A stretch of 61,896 nucleotides of DNA from an uncultured delta proteobacterium (GTDB lineage: Bacteria; Desulfobacterota; Desulfobulbia; Desulfobulbales; Desulfocapsaceae): positions 1 through 61,896 of the forward strand of contig CAIUQR010000063.1 in the NCBI GenBank assembly GCA_903901335.1, read 5' to 3'. Positions 1 to 8,400 of the stretch are shown here, piece by piece; position 1 is the stretch's first letter; the number at the start of each line of letters is the position of its first letter. The notes beneath the pieces were generated by a model that was not told the DNA's origin, made no database searches, and worked only from the letters and a program-made list of their open reading frames with translations. The position numbers and the translations under genes are program-made.

Positions 1-114
1 CTCCTGTTTTATTGTCTCGCAAACAAATAATAACAGAAAAAACTTTGTGAAGCTCAACTATTTCATATACTTATACGAATATCTCCGGAACACCGGCTGG
101 GCCTCTACAATCAA

Positions 115-549
115 TTACCAGAGACTTTTGCAAGAGGCTCTTCTTTCATCTTTTAAAAGCTGCAAATCAATTCTTTCAACAATTTTCCTTGCTCTCTGCC
201 TAGCCTCTCTCAACGATTCACATTTTGTTTTCAGCCCCAACAACCAGAGAGACCTTGAAATAAATAGCCATAGTTTTGCCTTAAACCGAATTGCAGGAAA
301 TTTTATCAAGGGGATTTCAGCTTCTCGAAAGAGTGGATCTGGAATGACATTCTTGCCGATAAGCCTTCCTGTTTCAAGGCTCCTTGCAAGATCACTTGTA
401 TAAACAGCCTCTTCCTTCTCACCTGCAAACTCGTTAATGCAAATCCCTGAATCATTATACCTTTGGACCCATAACGGGAAATCATGACCTGAAATTATTT
501 CATTATTTGAAACTCTTGGCTCTGCATGACGATAGATGATGATTTCCAT
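115..549 (-). pseudogene. Histidine-phosphatase (phosphoglycerate-mutase-like) protein, C-terminal half missing
   Basis: The 144-residue product opens with the phosphohistidine signature of the histidine phosphatase superfamily: RHAEP at residues 7-11, with His8 as the expected phosphorylated residue. A second family-typical stretch, TSDLARSLETGRLIG, follows at about residues 51-65. Family members are normally about 180-220 residues and carry a second catalytic His in a G-H-G motif near the C-terminus. None is present here; the reading frame stops after CKSLW. Past the stop, the same frame reads a short tail ending YSYKYMK, which resembles the usual aromatic C-terminal end of the family, so an internal deletion is plausible. 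The gene lies 32 nt downstream of the ferritin-like gene and may be its operon partner. It is probably a dead gene; a divergent short form cannot be excluded. Confidence 0.55.
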
Positions 550-581
550 ATTTCCAGAACCAAATAGCGTAATATGGAGCT

Positions 582-1040
582 TTAAATTTCTTCCATGCGT
601 TCCAACTCCCTGACATGATTACGTTCCTCTCCGATGATTATCTCCATTTTTCGGATTGATTCATCATCGTCAAGAAAGCTCAACAGGAATTCATAGAAGA
701 TTATGGTATCCTGTTCGAGTGCCTTCGATCTGACAACGATCTCCATCACGGTTTCGGCATGTTCCAGTTCCCTCTGGTCAAGAAGAAACGTGTTTCCCTT
801 GACCATATCCTGAAGCAGGATCCGGCCCATCGACTCTATTTCCTGTTGTTCCTGTGTCAATGGCCTGGTTGACCGGATTGTTTCAAACCATTGGGCATGA
901 CGCCGCTCCTCATCGGCCATCCAGTCCAGTGCCTTGGCGATTTTGGGGTTCCTGGCGGCTTTGCCGGCCTTCCGGTATGTCTCTTCCCCGTTTCTTTCAA
1001 TCTGTATGGCTATATTGCGAATATCGGCAAGGGTAAACAT
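582..1040 (-). CDS. Ferritin-like/rubrerythrin-type diiron protein
   Basis: A 152-residue helical protein with two E-E-x-x-H motifs, EERRH at about residues 44-48 and EERNH at about residues 138-142. In the rubrerythrin/ferritin-like superfamily these, with further Glu residues on the other helices (for example Glu15 and the E-H pair near residue 94), bind a diiron centre. There is no C-terminal rubredoxin domain, so this is the stand-alone ferritin-like form. These proteins are usually linked to peroxide reduction or iron handling in anaerobes; the substrate is not predictable here. A clear AGGAG lies 6 nt before the ATG. The small zinc-ribbon gene lies just upstream and the damaged phosphatase just downstream, all on the same strand. 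Confidence 0.85.
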   Translation of the reverse strand: MFTLADIRNIAIQIERNGEETYRKAGKAARNPKIAKALDWMADEERRHAQWFETIRSTRPLTQEQQEIESMGRILLQDMVKGNTFLLDQRELEHAETVMEIVVRSKALEQDTIIFYEFLLSFLDDDESIRKMEIIIGEERNHVRELERMEEI

Positions 1041-1146
1041 ATCTTTCTCCTGGTTTTACTATCGGTTCGTGCCGTTCCAAACGAGTATGAGCACTCCTTA
1101 GCCTGCCCTGCTGCTCTCTTGCTGTTGCCCTGCCTGAAAAAAGGCA

Positions 1147-1320
1147 CTACTCCAAGGTTCTGCCGATATCGAATACCTGGTGACAGGAGGGACAGATAAA
1201 CAGCCACTTAACCTTCTCACCGTCGCGTTCCAACATGGAATGAAAACCATCCTTATAACCGCACAGGGGACAGATTTTAAACTCGTCATCAAACCTGATT
1301 AAGTGAATGTCCTTGTCCAT
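1147..1320 (-). CDS. Small zinc-ribbon protein
   Basis: With the start at MDKDIHL the product is 57 residues and carries two Cys pairs, CPLC near residue 17 and CPSC near residue 43. These fit one structural zinc ribbon. An upstream in-frame start at 1383 would add 21 residues, but they look unlike a protein N-terminus and neither start has a strong Shine-Dalgarno. It sits between the DUF748 gene and the ferritin-like gene on the same strand. No function can be assigned. Confidence 0.6.
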   Translation of the reverse strand: MDKDIHLIRFDDEFKICPLCGYKDGFHSMLERDGEKVKWLFICPSCHQVFDIGRTLE

Positions 1321-1389
1321 GGAATTTCTTTGCATGGTTTTGTCGTTAGTCAGGAAAAGGAGTACGGGATGTCCCCTTTCCATTCTGTG

Positions 1390-4300
1390 CTAAAGAGCAT
1401 CCAGAGAGAGTTTGACGGATGGGCGCTCATCACCGGAAAGAGGCTCGGGGTCCTTGATGCCTACACGTTCTTTCGGGACCTGCACTGGGCCTTCCAGTTC
1501 TGCGGCAATGGACTGGGCACGCTTTCCGGCAAGCTGCTGGAGAGCGCTGTCCGCCACTTTTTCACTCTCAACAAGCCGGATATAAAGCTCTCCCGCCCAG
1601 AGGGTGGCCTGCTCGGGACTTTTCCCTCCCGGAATGATCTTATAGAGTTTCAAGTTATCGGACATCCTTGAAAAGAAACCCGTTTCCTTGCCTTTTTTCT
1701 CCTGGTGGGTTGCAGGCGTTCGCAACGTTATGGAACCTGCCTCGACGCCTTTTTCCAGTTCCGTCAGCGACGGCTTCCCGAAACGTTCCTTATACAGATT
1801 TTCCACCGTGTTTTGGGTCTTGGAGTCGGTAAAATCGAGCGGACCGGGGTCGTCGTTCGGGCTGAGTTTTACTCCTTGTTTGGTGGCTATCATTCTGCGT
1901 ATGCTCAAGTCCTTGAATTCCATACCATCCACCTCAGGGCTGTACCTCCCCTGGATGACGAGCTTGAGCTGCGGCCGTTGTTTCATTGCATCGGCGATTT
2001 TGATAAGCTTCTCTTTCTCAGGCGGGGGGAGGTCGGCACTTCCAGGGTCAAACTCCACTGCATCGAAATTCGTTCCCTCTCCCCCGAACAGACTTCCAAG
2101 TGCCCGGAAGGGGGCCGTCACCGCTTTGGTAATCAGATTTGTCAAAACCTTCCAGATGAGCGGCCCGATACTGAACTGGGGATCATTCAGATCTCCGGTT
2201 ACCGGAAGGCCTATATCTATGCGGCCGTTTGCGTCCCTTAAAAGCGCGATGGCCAGATCCAAGGGCAGGTTGGAGGCGCCAGGCTCGTCGACCTGCTCTC
2301 CCAACACCAGGTTATCAATGATAATTTTATTATCTCCCGTCATTTTGTAATCATGGATCTGATATTTCAGGTCCGCTGAAAACTTGCCGGTTTTGATCAG
2401 GCGACCGGCGAACTTTCCCGAATAGGGCGAAAGGTTCTTCATCTCCAGGTTGCGAAAAACCAAGTCAATATCGGATGAACGTCCAAAATCGTTGGGACGG
2501 ATCACGCCACTGATTTTTACAAGCCCGTATTGATCCACATGTCCGTCCATCTGGACCCTGGCCTGCGCGTCCTTGGACGACGAGAGACCAGTGACCATCC
2601 CTTTGAGATCATGGATACGGGTCATGAATCTTGGCCGCAGGCTCAAATCGGCAAAGACCATGTTACCGTTTATCACCTGCACTTTGGAAAGCCGATATGG
2701 AAAGACATCCTGACTGTTTTTTTGCGCTACATTCGTTGGCCCCGGCTTGGTTGGTCCAGGTTTGGCTGCTCCCAGTTTGGCTGAGTCCGGTTTAACTGGT
2801 CCGGGTTTGATGGGTTCTGGTTTGGTCGGCGTTGGGGTCTTGGTTTCACCCTGCTTCTTTTTTATTACCTTGGCCAAATTCAAGGTCTTGTCTTCCCCGA
2901 TAATAAACTCCCCGACAGGTTTGGATATCTTGATCTCTTGCACCTCCAGTCCGTTGGGCTGAAGCGTCAATTTGAATTTGGGAATCTGCACGGCATCCCA
3001 GCTGAAATAAGGTTTTTTGGAACCGGGGTCGGTAAGGCGGAGACCATTCAAACTGAAATCCCCTTCATAGGCTGTATTCTGAGCATCTCCCGGAACCCCA
3101 TACCGCAGGTTGCCCCGAGTGGAAACTGATGCCGACTGTAATACAAGAGTGACATATGGCTCAATATAGGGCTGCAGGGATGTGAGCACCACGCCGGATA
3201 CATTGACCTCGGCCTCCACAGACGGGATGGATGGGTTCACTGTGCCATTCACTGATGCAGTACCGCCCTGCTCAACCTGAAAACTGACGGAAAATCCCAT
3301 TGGCGATATGCCGTCAACCCCGGTAAGCTTGACATTCAAGCCCTGCAGACCGAGTACAGGTTTGCCGGAATGTGTTGTCTGGTCTGAAAAACTTGAACTG
3401 AAGCCTTCTACTTCGAAGGACTTGACCAGGAATTTCCAGGCAGGACCGGCATCGGATGAAGGTTTGGTCCCTGGGGCCTCTTCAGCTGCCCCTTTTGTTT
3501 GCAAAAGCTGCAGCCAGTTGATCTTTCCTTCGGCGTCTATGCCCGCATCCAGGCGGCCCTTGTTCAGGGCAATCCGAGAAATGGTAATGGAGCGGGCTCC
3601 CAGATCGAACTCGCCTCCTTCAACCATCAGTTTCTCTGTTGCAAACAGCGGCCCCTGTGACTGAGGATCCTGAAGATTGATAGCTTTCAGTTCACTTGTT
3701 ATTTCCCTTAGTGCTACTTTGTTCTCGTTAGAGCCTACCTCCACGTCCGCCTTGAGACTGAGATCAAGACCGGCAATTCCAGCCTTGACCGGGGTCTTTC
3801 GACTCTCATCTTCCAAGGCGATTGAAACAGCCTTTATCTCTATGGAATCCGCGTTTATCTTGAAAGAAGGATCTGCCGCAGGAGGCGGTGCAGATGCCGG
3901 AACCGCAAGAGTTGAATGAGGCTCTGTTTTTTGATCAGCTCCAGAAGCAGATTCAGAAGAGGAAGCTGCGGGGGACGGAGGCCCCTCCCCATGGTGCTTT
4001 TCCGGTAATGCTGCACGGATTATCCGTTGCAGATTGCTGCCTCCGGACTTGTCGATTCGAACATCCACAGCACCTTCCTCAAACAGCAATTTTCCCACAT
4101 GCAATTGTCTGCTCGCCAGATCGAAACGAGGTACGTCCAGATTGATTTTTTTCAATTGAAGAAAGGCCTTATCCGCATCGAGCAGCTTCAATGACAGGTC
4201 CGATAAGGAGACATTGAGCCCATCGAGTGTCATCTGAACCGGTGCGGCAGCTGCATCCAGGTGATATTCCGTGTTGACATTGATCAGGCCGGCAGGCTGC

Positions 4301-5034
4301 TCCAGGTTGTTGGTATCCCTGAAAAATTTCCACAGACTGGCAGTCCGGATAGCCTTGAGACTGAGCTTTCCCTTTGAGTGTAACGGTGTTAAAGAGATCT
4401 CCCCTTCCCACTGGATGGACTCTCCGTCTTCATTCGTCCCAGAAAAGGAATATATTCCATTGTGGTCTTTCACTGTGGAAAAATCCTTCAAATGCAGATT
4501 GAGCTTCTCAAGGTTGAAATCAGCTGGCGTGCTCTGACGCTTATCGACAACGGCAATCCGTCCCTGTTGAATGTCGAGTGTCTGTAAAATGAACCGAAAC
4601 GGTTTGGCGTTGGGCTTTGCAGGCTCCGGCGGTTGCGGAGACACAGGAACGAGCTTCTCGAAGTTGATCGTGCCGTCGGGTTCAAAGACCAGGTGGATCT
4701 CCGGCTTATCGAGAGCCAGCTCTCGCAGTACAACCGCCCAGCGAAACAGGCTGCTCATCTCCAGGTCGACAAAAAGCCTGTCGAAAGAAACAAGCAGCAA
4801 TCCGTCTGCTTGTTTGAGATTGAATCCGTTGGCCTCGACGGAAAATAAAAAGGGATTGATGCGGACTCTCTCAAGACCAGCCTGGCAATGCAAATTCTGC
4901 TGCGCATATCTGGGCACGTACCAGCGAATGATCATTGGTGCGATGGCGAAACCGGCAAGGGTATACAGCAGCAATACTGCTACCGTAATTATGAGATATT
5001 TTCTGGTCAACACCTTGCGTATTGTGTTTTGCAT
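1390..5034 (-). CDS. DUF748/AsmA-like large envelope protein
   Basis: A 1214-residue protein with an N-terminal membrane anchor (about residues 13-35) followed by a very long periplasmic region rich in beta structure. The opening after the anchor, with INPFLFSVEANGFNL and DLEMSSLFRWAVVLREL, is typical of DUF748 proteins, which belong to the AsmA-like group thought to act between inner and outer membrane, possibly in lipid transport. Residues about 732-772 form a low-complexity Lys-Pro linker with repeated KPGP units. The C-terminal part has an OmpA-like segment (FDPGSADL about residue 1000, then LSIRR). Downstream genes follow on the same strand with short gaps. The molecular function is inferred from family only. 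Confidence 0.85.
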   Translation of the reverse strand: MQNTIRKVLTRKYLIITVAVLLLYTLAGFAIAPMIIRWYVPRYAQQNLHCQAGLERVRINPFLFSVEANGFNLKQADGLLLVSFDRLFVDLEMSSLFRWAVVLRELALDKPEIHLVFEPDGTINFEKLVPVSPQPPEPAKPNAKPFRFILQTLDIQQGRIAVVDKRQSTPADFNLEKLNLHLKDFSTVKDHNGIYSFSGTNEDGESIQWEGEISLTPLHSKGKLSLKAIRTASLWKFFRDTNNLEQPAGLINVNTEYHLDAAAAPVQMTLDGLNVSLSDLSLKLLDADKAFLQLKKINLDVPRFDLASRQLHVGKLLFEEGAVDVRIDKSGGSNLQRIIRAALPEKHHGEGPPSPAASSSESASGADQKTEPHSTLAVPASAPPPAADPSFKINADSIEIKAVSIALEDESRKTPVKAGIAGLDLSLKADVEVGSNENKVALREITSELKAINLQDPQSQGPLFATEKLMVEGGEFDLGARSITISRIALNKGRLDAGIDAEGKINWLQLLQTKGAAEEAPGTKPSSDAGPAWKFLVKSFEVEGFSSSFSDQTTHSGKPVLGLQGLNVKLTGVDGISPMGFSVSFQVEQGGTASVNGTVNPSIPSVEAEVNVSGVVLTSLQPYIEPYVTLVLQSASVSTRGNLRYGVPGDAQNTAYEGDFSLNGLRLTDPGSKKPYFSWDAVQIPKFKLTLQPNGLEVQEIKISKPVGEFIIGEDKTLNLAKVIKKKQGETKTPTPTKPEPIKPGPVKPDSAKLGAAKPGPTKPGPTNVAQKNSQDVFPYRLSKVQVINGNMVFADLSLRPRFMTRIHDLKGMVTGLSSSKDAQARVQMDGHVDQYGLVKISGVIRPNDFGRSSDIDLVFRNLEMKNLSPYSGKFAGRLIKTGKFSADLKYQIHDYKMTGDNKIIIDNLVLGEQVDEPGASNLPLDLAIALLRDANGRIDIGLPVTGDLNDPQFSIGPLIWKVLTNLITKAVTAPFRALGSLFGGEGTNFDAVEFDPGSADLPPPEKEKLIKIADAMKQRPQLKLVIQGRYSPEVDGMEFKDLSIRRMIATKQGVKLSPNDDPGPLDFTDSKTQNTVENLYKERFGKPSLTELEKGVEAGSITLRTPATHQEKKGKETGFFSRMSDNLKLYKIIPGGKSPEQATLWAGELYIRLVESEKVADSALQQLAGKRAQSIAAELEGPVQVPKERVGIKDPEPLSGDERPSVKLSLDAL

Positions 5035-5061
5035 GTCTCAATCCGGTAATGGTGATGTTTT

Positions 5062-5538
5062 CTAAAGTCTTTCCGCCACGATTTTCCCGAGCTCGACAAG
5101 TTGCTCTTGTGTCAACACAAGAGGTTTCGAGGCCGGGCCTCCTATATTAAAAAACGAGGTGAGCGTTATACAGTGACTCCCTTTCCGGAAGACCAGCATA
5201 TATTCTGGTCCCAACGATGCTGGACCCGAAAAAGCTTCTTCACCAACTCCTTTGACATCAGACTTGAAATAACCTTTCTGTTTCTTGTAATTCGCATAGT
5301 AATCTGCGGACTGGAAACCTGCCATGACCACGAGCTTATCATCCGAACCTGCGAAATTCAGGTCGCCGCCGGCACCTTTGCTTGGATCTCTGGGCACTTC
5401 TTTAATACCGGACATTCCACTTATTTTTTCAATATCAGCGCCGGTAAGATATTTATCATATGCACCAGCGGCAAATGACCCGGTATAAAAGCCGACAACA
5501 ATCAATGAAAGCATGAGACTTACTAACAGCCGTTTCAT
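5062..5538 (-). CDS. Small exported protein of unknown function
   Basis: The start at 5538 gives 158 residues and is preceded by AAGGAGG at a good distance; the longer reading to 5673 adds residues with no signal character. Residues 1-23 form a signal peptide ending in FAAG, so the mature protein should be periplasmic. The rest has no motif I recognise; one Cys (in HCITL) and the segment FNIGGPASKPL are visible. It lies 27 nt upstream of the DUF748 gene on the same strand, so the two may be co-transcribed and work in the same compartment. Confidence 0.75.
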   Translation of the reverse strand: MKRLLVSLMLSLIVVGFYTGSFAAGAYDKYLTGADIEKISGMSGIKEVPRDPSKGAGGDLNFAGSDDKLVVMAGFQSADYYANYKKQKGYFKSDVKGVGEEAFSGPASLGPEYMLVFRKGSHCITLTSFFNIGGPASKPLVLTQEQLVELGKIVAERL

Positions 5539-5809
5539 GTGCAAAACCTCCTTATCTGAGAGTTGATACATTCCCCTCGCAATTATTCTACTGCAACCAT
5601 GCGCCTGATTGCAAACGAGAAGACTCTGCCAGAGTAACGTGTTCATTCTTTCAGCGCTATAATTTTTACTCACATTTTCTGCTCACAGAGCCTTACCCAG
5701 GCGTTGATAAAATGCCCATCAATTATGCAGTATTTCACCGATCAGACACTCTGATCCCCCCTCGCATTTTCCTTTTCTTTCATTTATTTTCTCGGGTATA
5801 ATAAATTTA
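5539..5809. other. Intergenic region between divergent genes
   Basis: This spacer separates the minus-strand exported-protein gene from the plus-strand cold-shock locus. The strong ribosome binding site of the exported protein lies at its left edge. Toward the right it is AT-rich, with a TATAAT-like string at 5797-5802. I see no convincing gene in it. Confidence 0.5.
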
Positions 5810-5836
5810 TTGCTTTTTGCAGTCAGGTCGTATAAT
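5810..5836 (+). promoter_or_regulatory. Possible promoter for the cold-shock leader
   Basis: TATAAT at 5831-5836 is a perfect -10 hexamer. The best -35 match is TTGCTT at 5810-5815, which leaves a short 15-bp spacer. If used, transcription would start near 5843 and run through the hairpins described next. The spacer length keeps confidence low. Confidence 0.35.
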
Positions 5837-5889
5837 ATACCAATAAGTGTGCAGGACATGTTTGTAGTAAAAAAATACTAAAAAGATAA

Positions 5890-5926
5890 CCGCGCAATCC
5901 TTGCAGAGAGGAAGCGCGGTTTTTTT
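5890..5926 (+). terminator. Intrinsic terminator in the cold-shock leader
   Basis: CCGCGC at 5890-5895 pairs with GCGCGG at 5914-5919, directly followed by seven T residues. It lies about 50 nt after the possible -10 box and about 100 nt before the cold-shock start codon. It could end a short RNA of roughly 85 nt or act as an attenuator for the gene. Confidence 0.65.
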
Positions 5927-5948
5927 GTTTGGACAAACAAGCTGCGAA

Positions 5949-6014
5949 CCGTCTACCCTGTTGGTAAGGCGGCAATTAATCAAGTGGTTCTCAAGCAGAA
6001 CCTGTTTTAAGGAG
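5949..6014 (+). promoter_or_regulatory. Structured 5' leader of the cold-shock gene
   Basis: Two further hairpins precede the ribosome binding site. The first pairs 5949-5957 with 5963-5972, with one bulge. The second pairs GGTTCT (5986-5991) with AGAACC (5997-6002) and ends a few bases before AAGGAG at 6009-6014. Long structured leaders controlling translation are well known for cspA-type genes; the fold here is read by eye. Confidence 0.45.
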
Positions 6015-6023
6015 AAGTGCAAA

Positions 6024-6224
6024 ATGGCAGAAGGTACAGTTAAATGGTTTAATGATGCTAAGGGTTTTGGTTTTATTGAGCAGGATGGCGGCAAAGATGT
6101 ATTCGTTCATCATTCCGCAATCCAGTCACAAGGATTCAAGTCTCTTGCTGAAGGCGCCCGTGTAAAATTTGATGTAGTTGACGGCCCGAAAGGTCCGGCT
6201 GCAGAGAATGTCGTACAGCAATAA
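6024..6224 (+). CDS. Cold-shock-domain protein (CspA family)
   Basis: A 66-residue single cold-shock domain, the normal length for the family. The RNA-binding motifs are intact: RNP1 KGFGFI at residues 13-18 and RNP2 VFVHH at residues 26-30. The protein should bind single-stranded nucleic acid and act as an RNA chaperone in the cytoplasm. The start is fixed by AAGGAG nine bases upstream and by the conserved [10 protein letters not shown] opening. A strong terminator follows 26 nt after the stop, so the gene is a single-gene unit with a structured leader. Confidence 0.97.
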   Translation: MAEGTVKWFNDAKGFGFIEQDGGKDVFVHHSAIQSQGFKSLAEGARVKFDVVDGPKGPAAENVVQQ

Positions 6225-6250
6225 GCGCTGCAGAATAATCATTACAAAAA

Positions 6251-6276
6251 CCCCGCCTTCCGCGGGGTTTTTTTTT
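6251..6276 (+). terminator. Terminator of the cold-shock gene
   Basis: CCCCGC (6251-6256) pairs with GCGGGG (6262-6267) around a five-base loop, followed by nine T residues. This is a textbook intrinsic terminator just past the cold-shock stop codon. Confidence 0.92.
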
Positions 6277-6358
6277 ACAAGACCATCAACCACCATAACC
6301 AGTTGCTTTTATTTGTCAAAATAATAATTTGATATAAATATAACGTAAAGGTATTCCA

Positions 6359-6502
6359 TTGGCAAAAAACAACTACACATTTGATAAACGCCAGAAAGAA
6401 CTCTCAAAGAAAAAAAAGAAAGACGAGAAAAAACAACGCAAACAGGAGAAAAAGAGCACCGAGCCAGACGAGGCTGCCGACCACGATCAGGATAAAGAAT
6501 AA
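6359..6502 (+). CDS. Small highly basic protein, TTG start
   Basis: A 47-codon frame opens at TTG 6359 with AAAGG about 7 nt upstream. The product begins LAKNNYTFDKRQKEL, continues with a run of Lys, Glu and Gln, and ends in an acidic tail. This pattern matches a small conserved protein of unknown function that I recall from many proteobacteria, with the opening AKNNYTFxKRQKELxKK. Its charge pattern suggests a helical nucleic-acid- or ribosome-associated protein, but that is inference. It lies alone between the cold-shock terminator and the convergent glycan gene. Confidence 0.65.
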   Translation: MAKNNYTFDKRQKELSKKKKKDEKKQRKQEKKSTEPDEAADHDQDKE

Positions 6503-6560
6503 AATCCAGAAAGACAGGAAAATTTCCCTGCTAAAACTGCAAACACGCTCCTAGGTGCAA

Positions 6561-8003
6561 TCACCACTTACGGAACAACCGTTTACCGGCAATCATCGAT
6601 AAAATCCTGAGAAATGTTTTACGGTTGCGGTATTTTGCATTCATCGCTTCACTTCGGTTGAAATAGTTGACCGGGACCTCTATCATCCGCTTACGATCAT
6701 ACATTATCTCAATTATCATTTCGGCAAGAAGTTCGGATCCTCGGCCATGCAGCCGATCCCTTGTTTCCTGATAGCAGCTGGACCACACAGCCCGGAAAGT
6801 GCACCCGACATCCGACATCCGCACCTCCCGTCGCCACCACAAAAGTTCAATCAGTTTAGCTAATACTATATTGGCTATGCGCACCAGACCTCGCATGTCT
6901 GAACCCTGCTCAATGAGCTGCCGGGTAGTGCGAGTACCGACCACCATATCCGCCTCCTTGAGATACTCAAGCAGCTTATTGATGTCGTGTTCGGCGAAGG
7001 TATACTCCGCCTCAGCCTGGATCAGGATGTCTCCAACCATACGATCCATCCCGTAGCGAATCTTTTCGCCATACAGAGTCACTGCCAGCGGGCAAAGAAT
7101 AACGCTTGCCCCACTGGCTCTGACCTTATGCTCGATAGTATTGTCGTGGGGGAGTACCACATACACCTCATCAATGGCCCGGTTCCGGCGATAGCGATTG
7201 ATGGTGAAATCAATGTTTTCTTCGCCCCCCTCCGAATAGAGCAACAAAGCAATGCGGTTGTCTGCAAAGCTCCTGTTTCTTTCGTAGAAACGGGCGAGAT
7301 TCAGGCTATCTCGATCGTTGATGTTGAAATAGGAGCCCTCCATTTCAAAGCAGAGACCCCCCGGATCATTCCGGCAGAGGCTGTCAATGAAGGTAACAAA
7401 TTCAACATAGCCGGAGGGTGCTTGCGCACATGCTTCCTCTAACAGGGGGAAAAATTCCGGGGTGAGGATAAAGGTGCCCAAACCCAGCAAGTTATTTTCG
7501 AGGATTTGAGGTTTTTCGAGCAGATTCAGTATCCTGTTGCCAATTTTTCGTACCGAATAATTCCGCCTGATAAGCTTGGTATTCTCGGCCTTCATCGCAG
7601 CACAGGCGACGATGGCCTCTTTATACGGAAAATAACGCAGCTGAGCGTGGTTGGAACCGATATAGCACTCATCGCTCAGTATGACGCAGCATGGCGCCGA
7701 CAACTGTCTGCCAGCCAACAGAATCAACCAGGCCACACCTTTATCCAGTTCAGTATTATCGATATAGTGCAAACGCACTCCCAGCTGGGATCCATCCTTG
7801 AAGTACGCTTTAATGACAGCGGAAAGGTAGCCGACAGTCACGTAAATCTCATCTATCTGGAGCGCATCGCGCATCAGATAGATAATCCTTTCCAGGTTAG
7901 GGCGAACATCAACCTGCAGCATTCCTTTGGGCACAAGGGTGGTATAGGGCCTGGCCCTGACGCCCTTACCTGCCGCCGGTATCAGTCCGATCAGTTTACC
8001 CAT
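6561..8003 (-). CDS. Fusion of sugar nucleotidyltransferase and GT2-type glycosyltransferase domains
   Basis: The 480-residue protein has two parts. Residues about 4-245 are a GlmU/RmlA-like nucleotidyltransferase with the signature PAAGKGVRARPYTTLVPK at residues 9-26, used to bind the NTP and activate a sugar phosphate. Residues about 250-480 resemble a GT2 transferase of the dolichol-phosphate-mannose-synthase type, with the stretch ADMVVGTRTTRQL (about 351-363) and a basic C-terminus. The usual DxD-type metal motif appears as EAE at 331-333, so activity of the second half is uncertain. The start overlaps the end of the upstream GT2 fragment by 8 nt, which suggests an old translationally coupled operon. 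The sugar is not predictable. Confidence 0.75.
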   Translation of the reverse strand: MGKLIGLIPAAGKGVRARPYTTLVPKGMLQVDVRPNLERIIYLMRDALQIDEIYVTVGYLSAVIKAYFKDGSQLGVRLHYIDNTELDKGVAWLILLAGRQLSAPCCVILSDECYIGSNHAQLRYFPYKEAIVACAAMKAENTKLIRRNYSVRKIGNRILNLLEKPQILENNLLGLGTFILTPEFFPLLEEACAQAPSGYVEFVTFIDSLCRNDPGGLCFEMEGSYFNINDRDSLNLARFYERNRSFADNRIALLLYSEGGEENIDFTINRYRRNRAIDEVYVVLPHDNTIEHKVRASGASVILCPLAVTLYGEKIRYGMDRMVGDILIQAEAEYTFAEHDINKLLEYLKEADMVVGTRTTRQLIEQGSDMRGLVRIANIVLAKLIELLWWRREVRMSDVGCTFRAVWSSCYQETRDRLHGRGSELLAEMIIEIMYDRKRMIEVPVNYFNRSEAMNAKYRNRKTFLRILSMIAGKRLFRKW

Positions 8004-8400
8004 TCGTCCGTACAGTCAGAAAATAATATACGACAAGATAGAGACATTTCAGGGTTTCTGAAAGATGTTTCATCTTAGCTGTCTCCGTGTACCGTGGTGT
8101 AAAATCGATGGCTATTTCCTTAACAACAGTATTTTTCCGAGCCAGCTTCGCAGCCAGCTCCAAAACATGTTCAAAACCTTGCCGTTGCAGATTAACTCTC
8201 CGCAAAACCGAGCGGTTAAGAGCCTTACAGCCGGTATACAAATCGGTAACACCCTGTCGAAAAAGCAGATTAAACAGGGCGGATATGAGTTGATTGCCCA
8301 ACCGTTTGGTCAAGGGGATCCGCAGATTTCTTCTTTTCAGAGATCGATCAGACGAGCCGTTATCAACATACACCACGTTCAGCGGCAGACCGAGGGCTGA
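7996..8400 (-). pseudogene. GT2 glycosyltransferase remnant with internal deletion
   Basis: The readable frame keeps VVYVDNGSSDRS, the nucleotide-binding start of a GT2 transferase, but passes directly into LTKRLGNQLISAL and VTDLYTGCKALNRS, which in dolichol-phosphate-mannosyltransferase-like proteins lie about 80 or more residues later. The N-terminal beta strand and the catalytic DxD region are therefore lost. The C-terminal half is intact and its stop overlaps the next gene by 8 nt. The remnant follows the broken GT-C gene, so a whole glycan operon seems to have decayed here. Confidence 0.7.

Noticed and set aside
1688..2350. 220-codon plus-strand frame opposite the DUF748 gene
   Set aside because: It is antisense to a well-supported envelope gene and its Ser/Pro-rich product has no domain.
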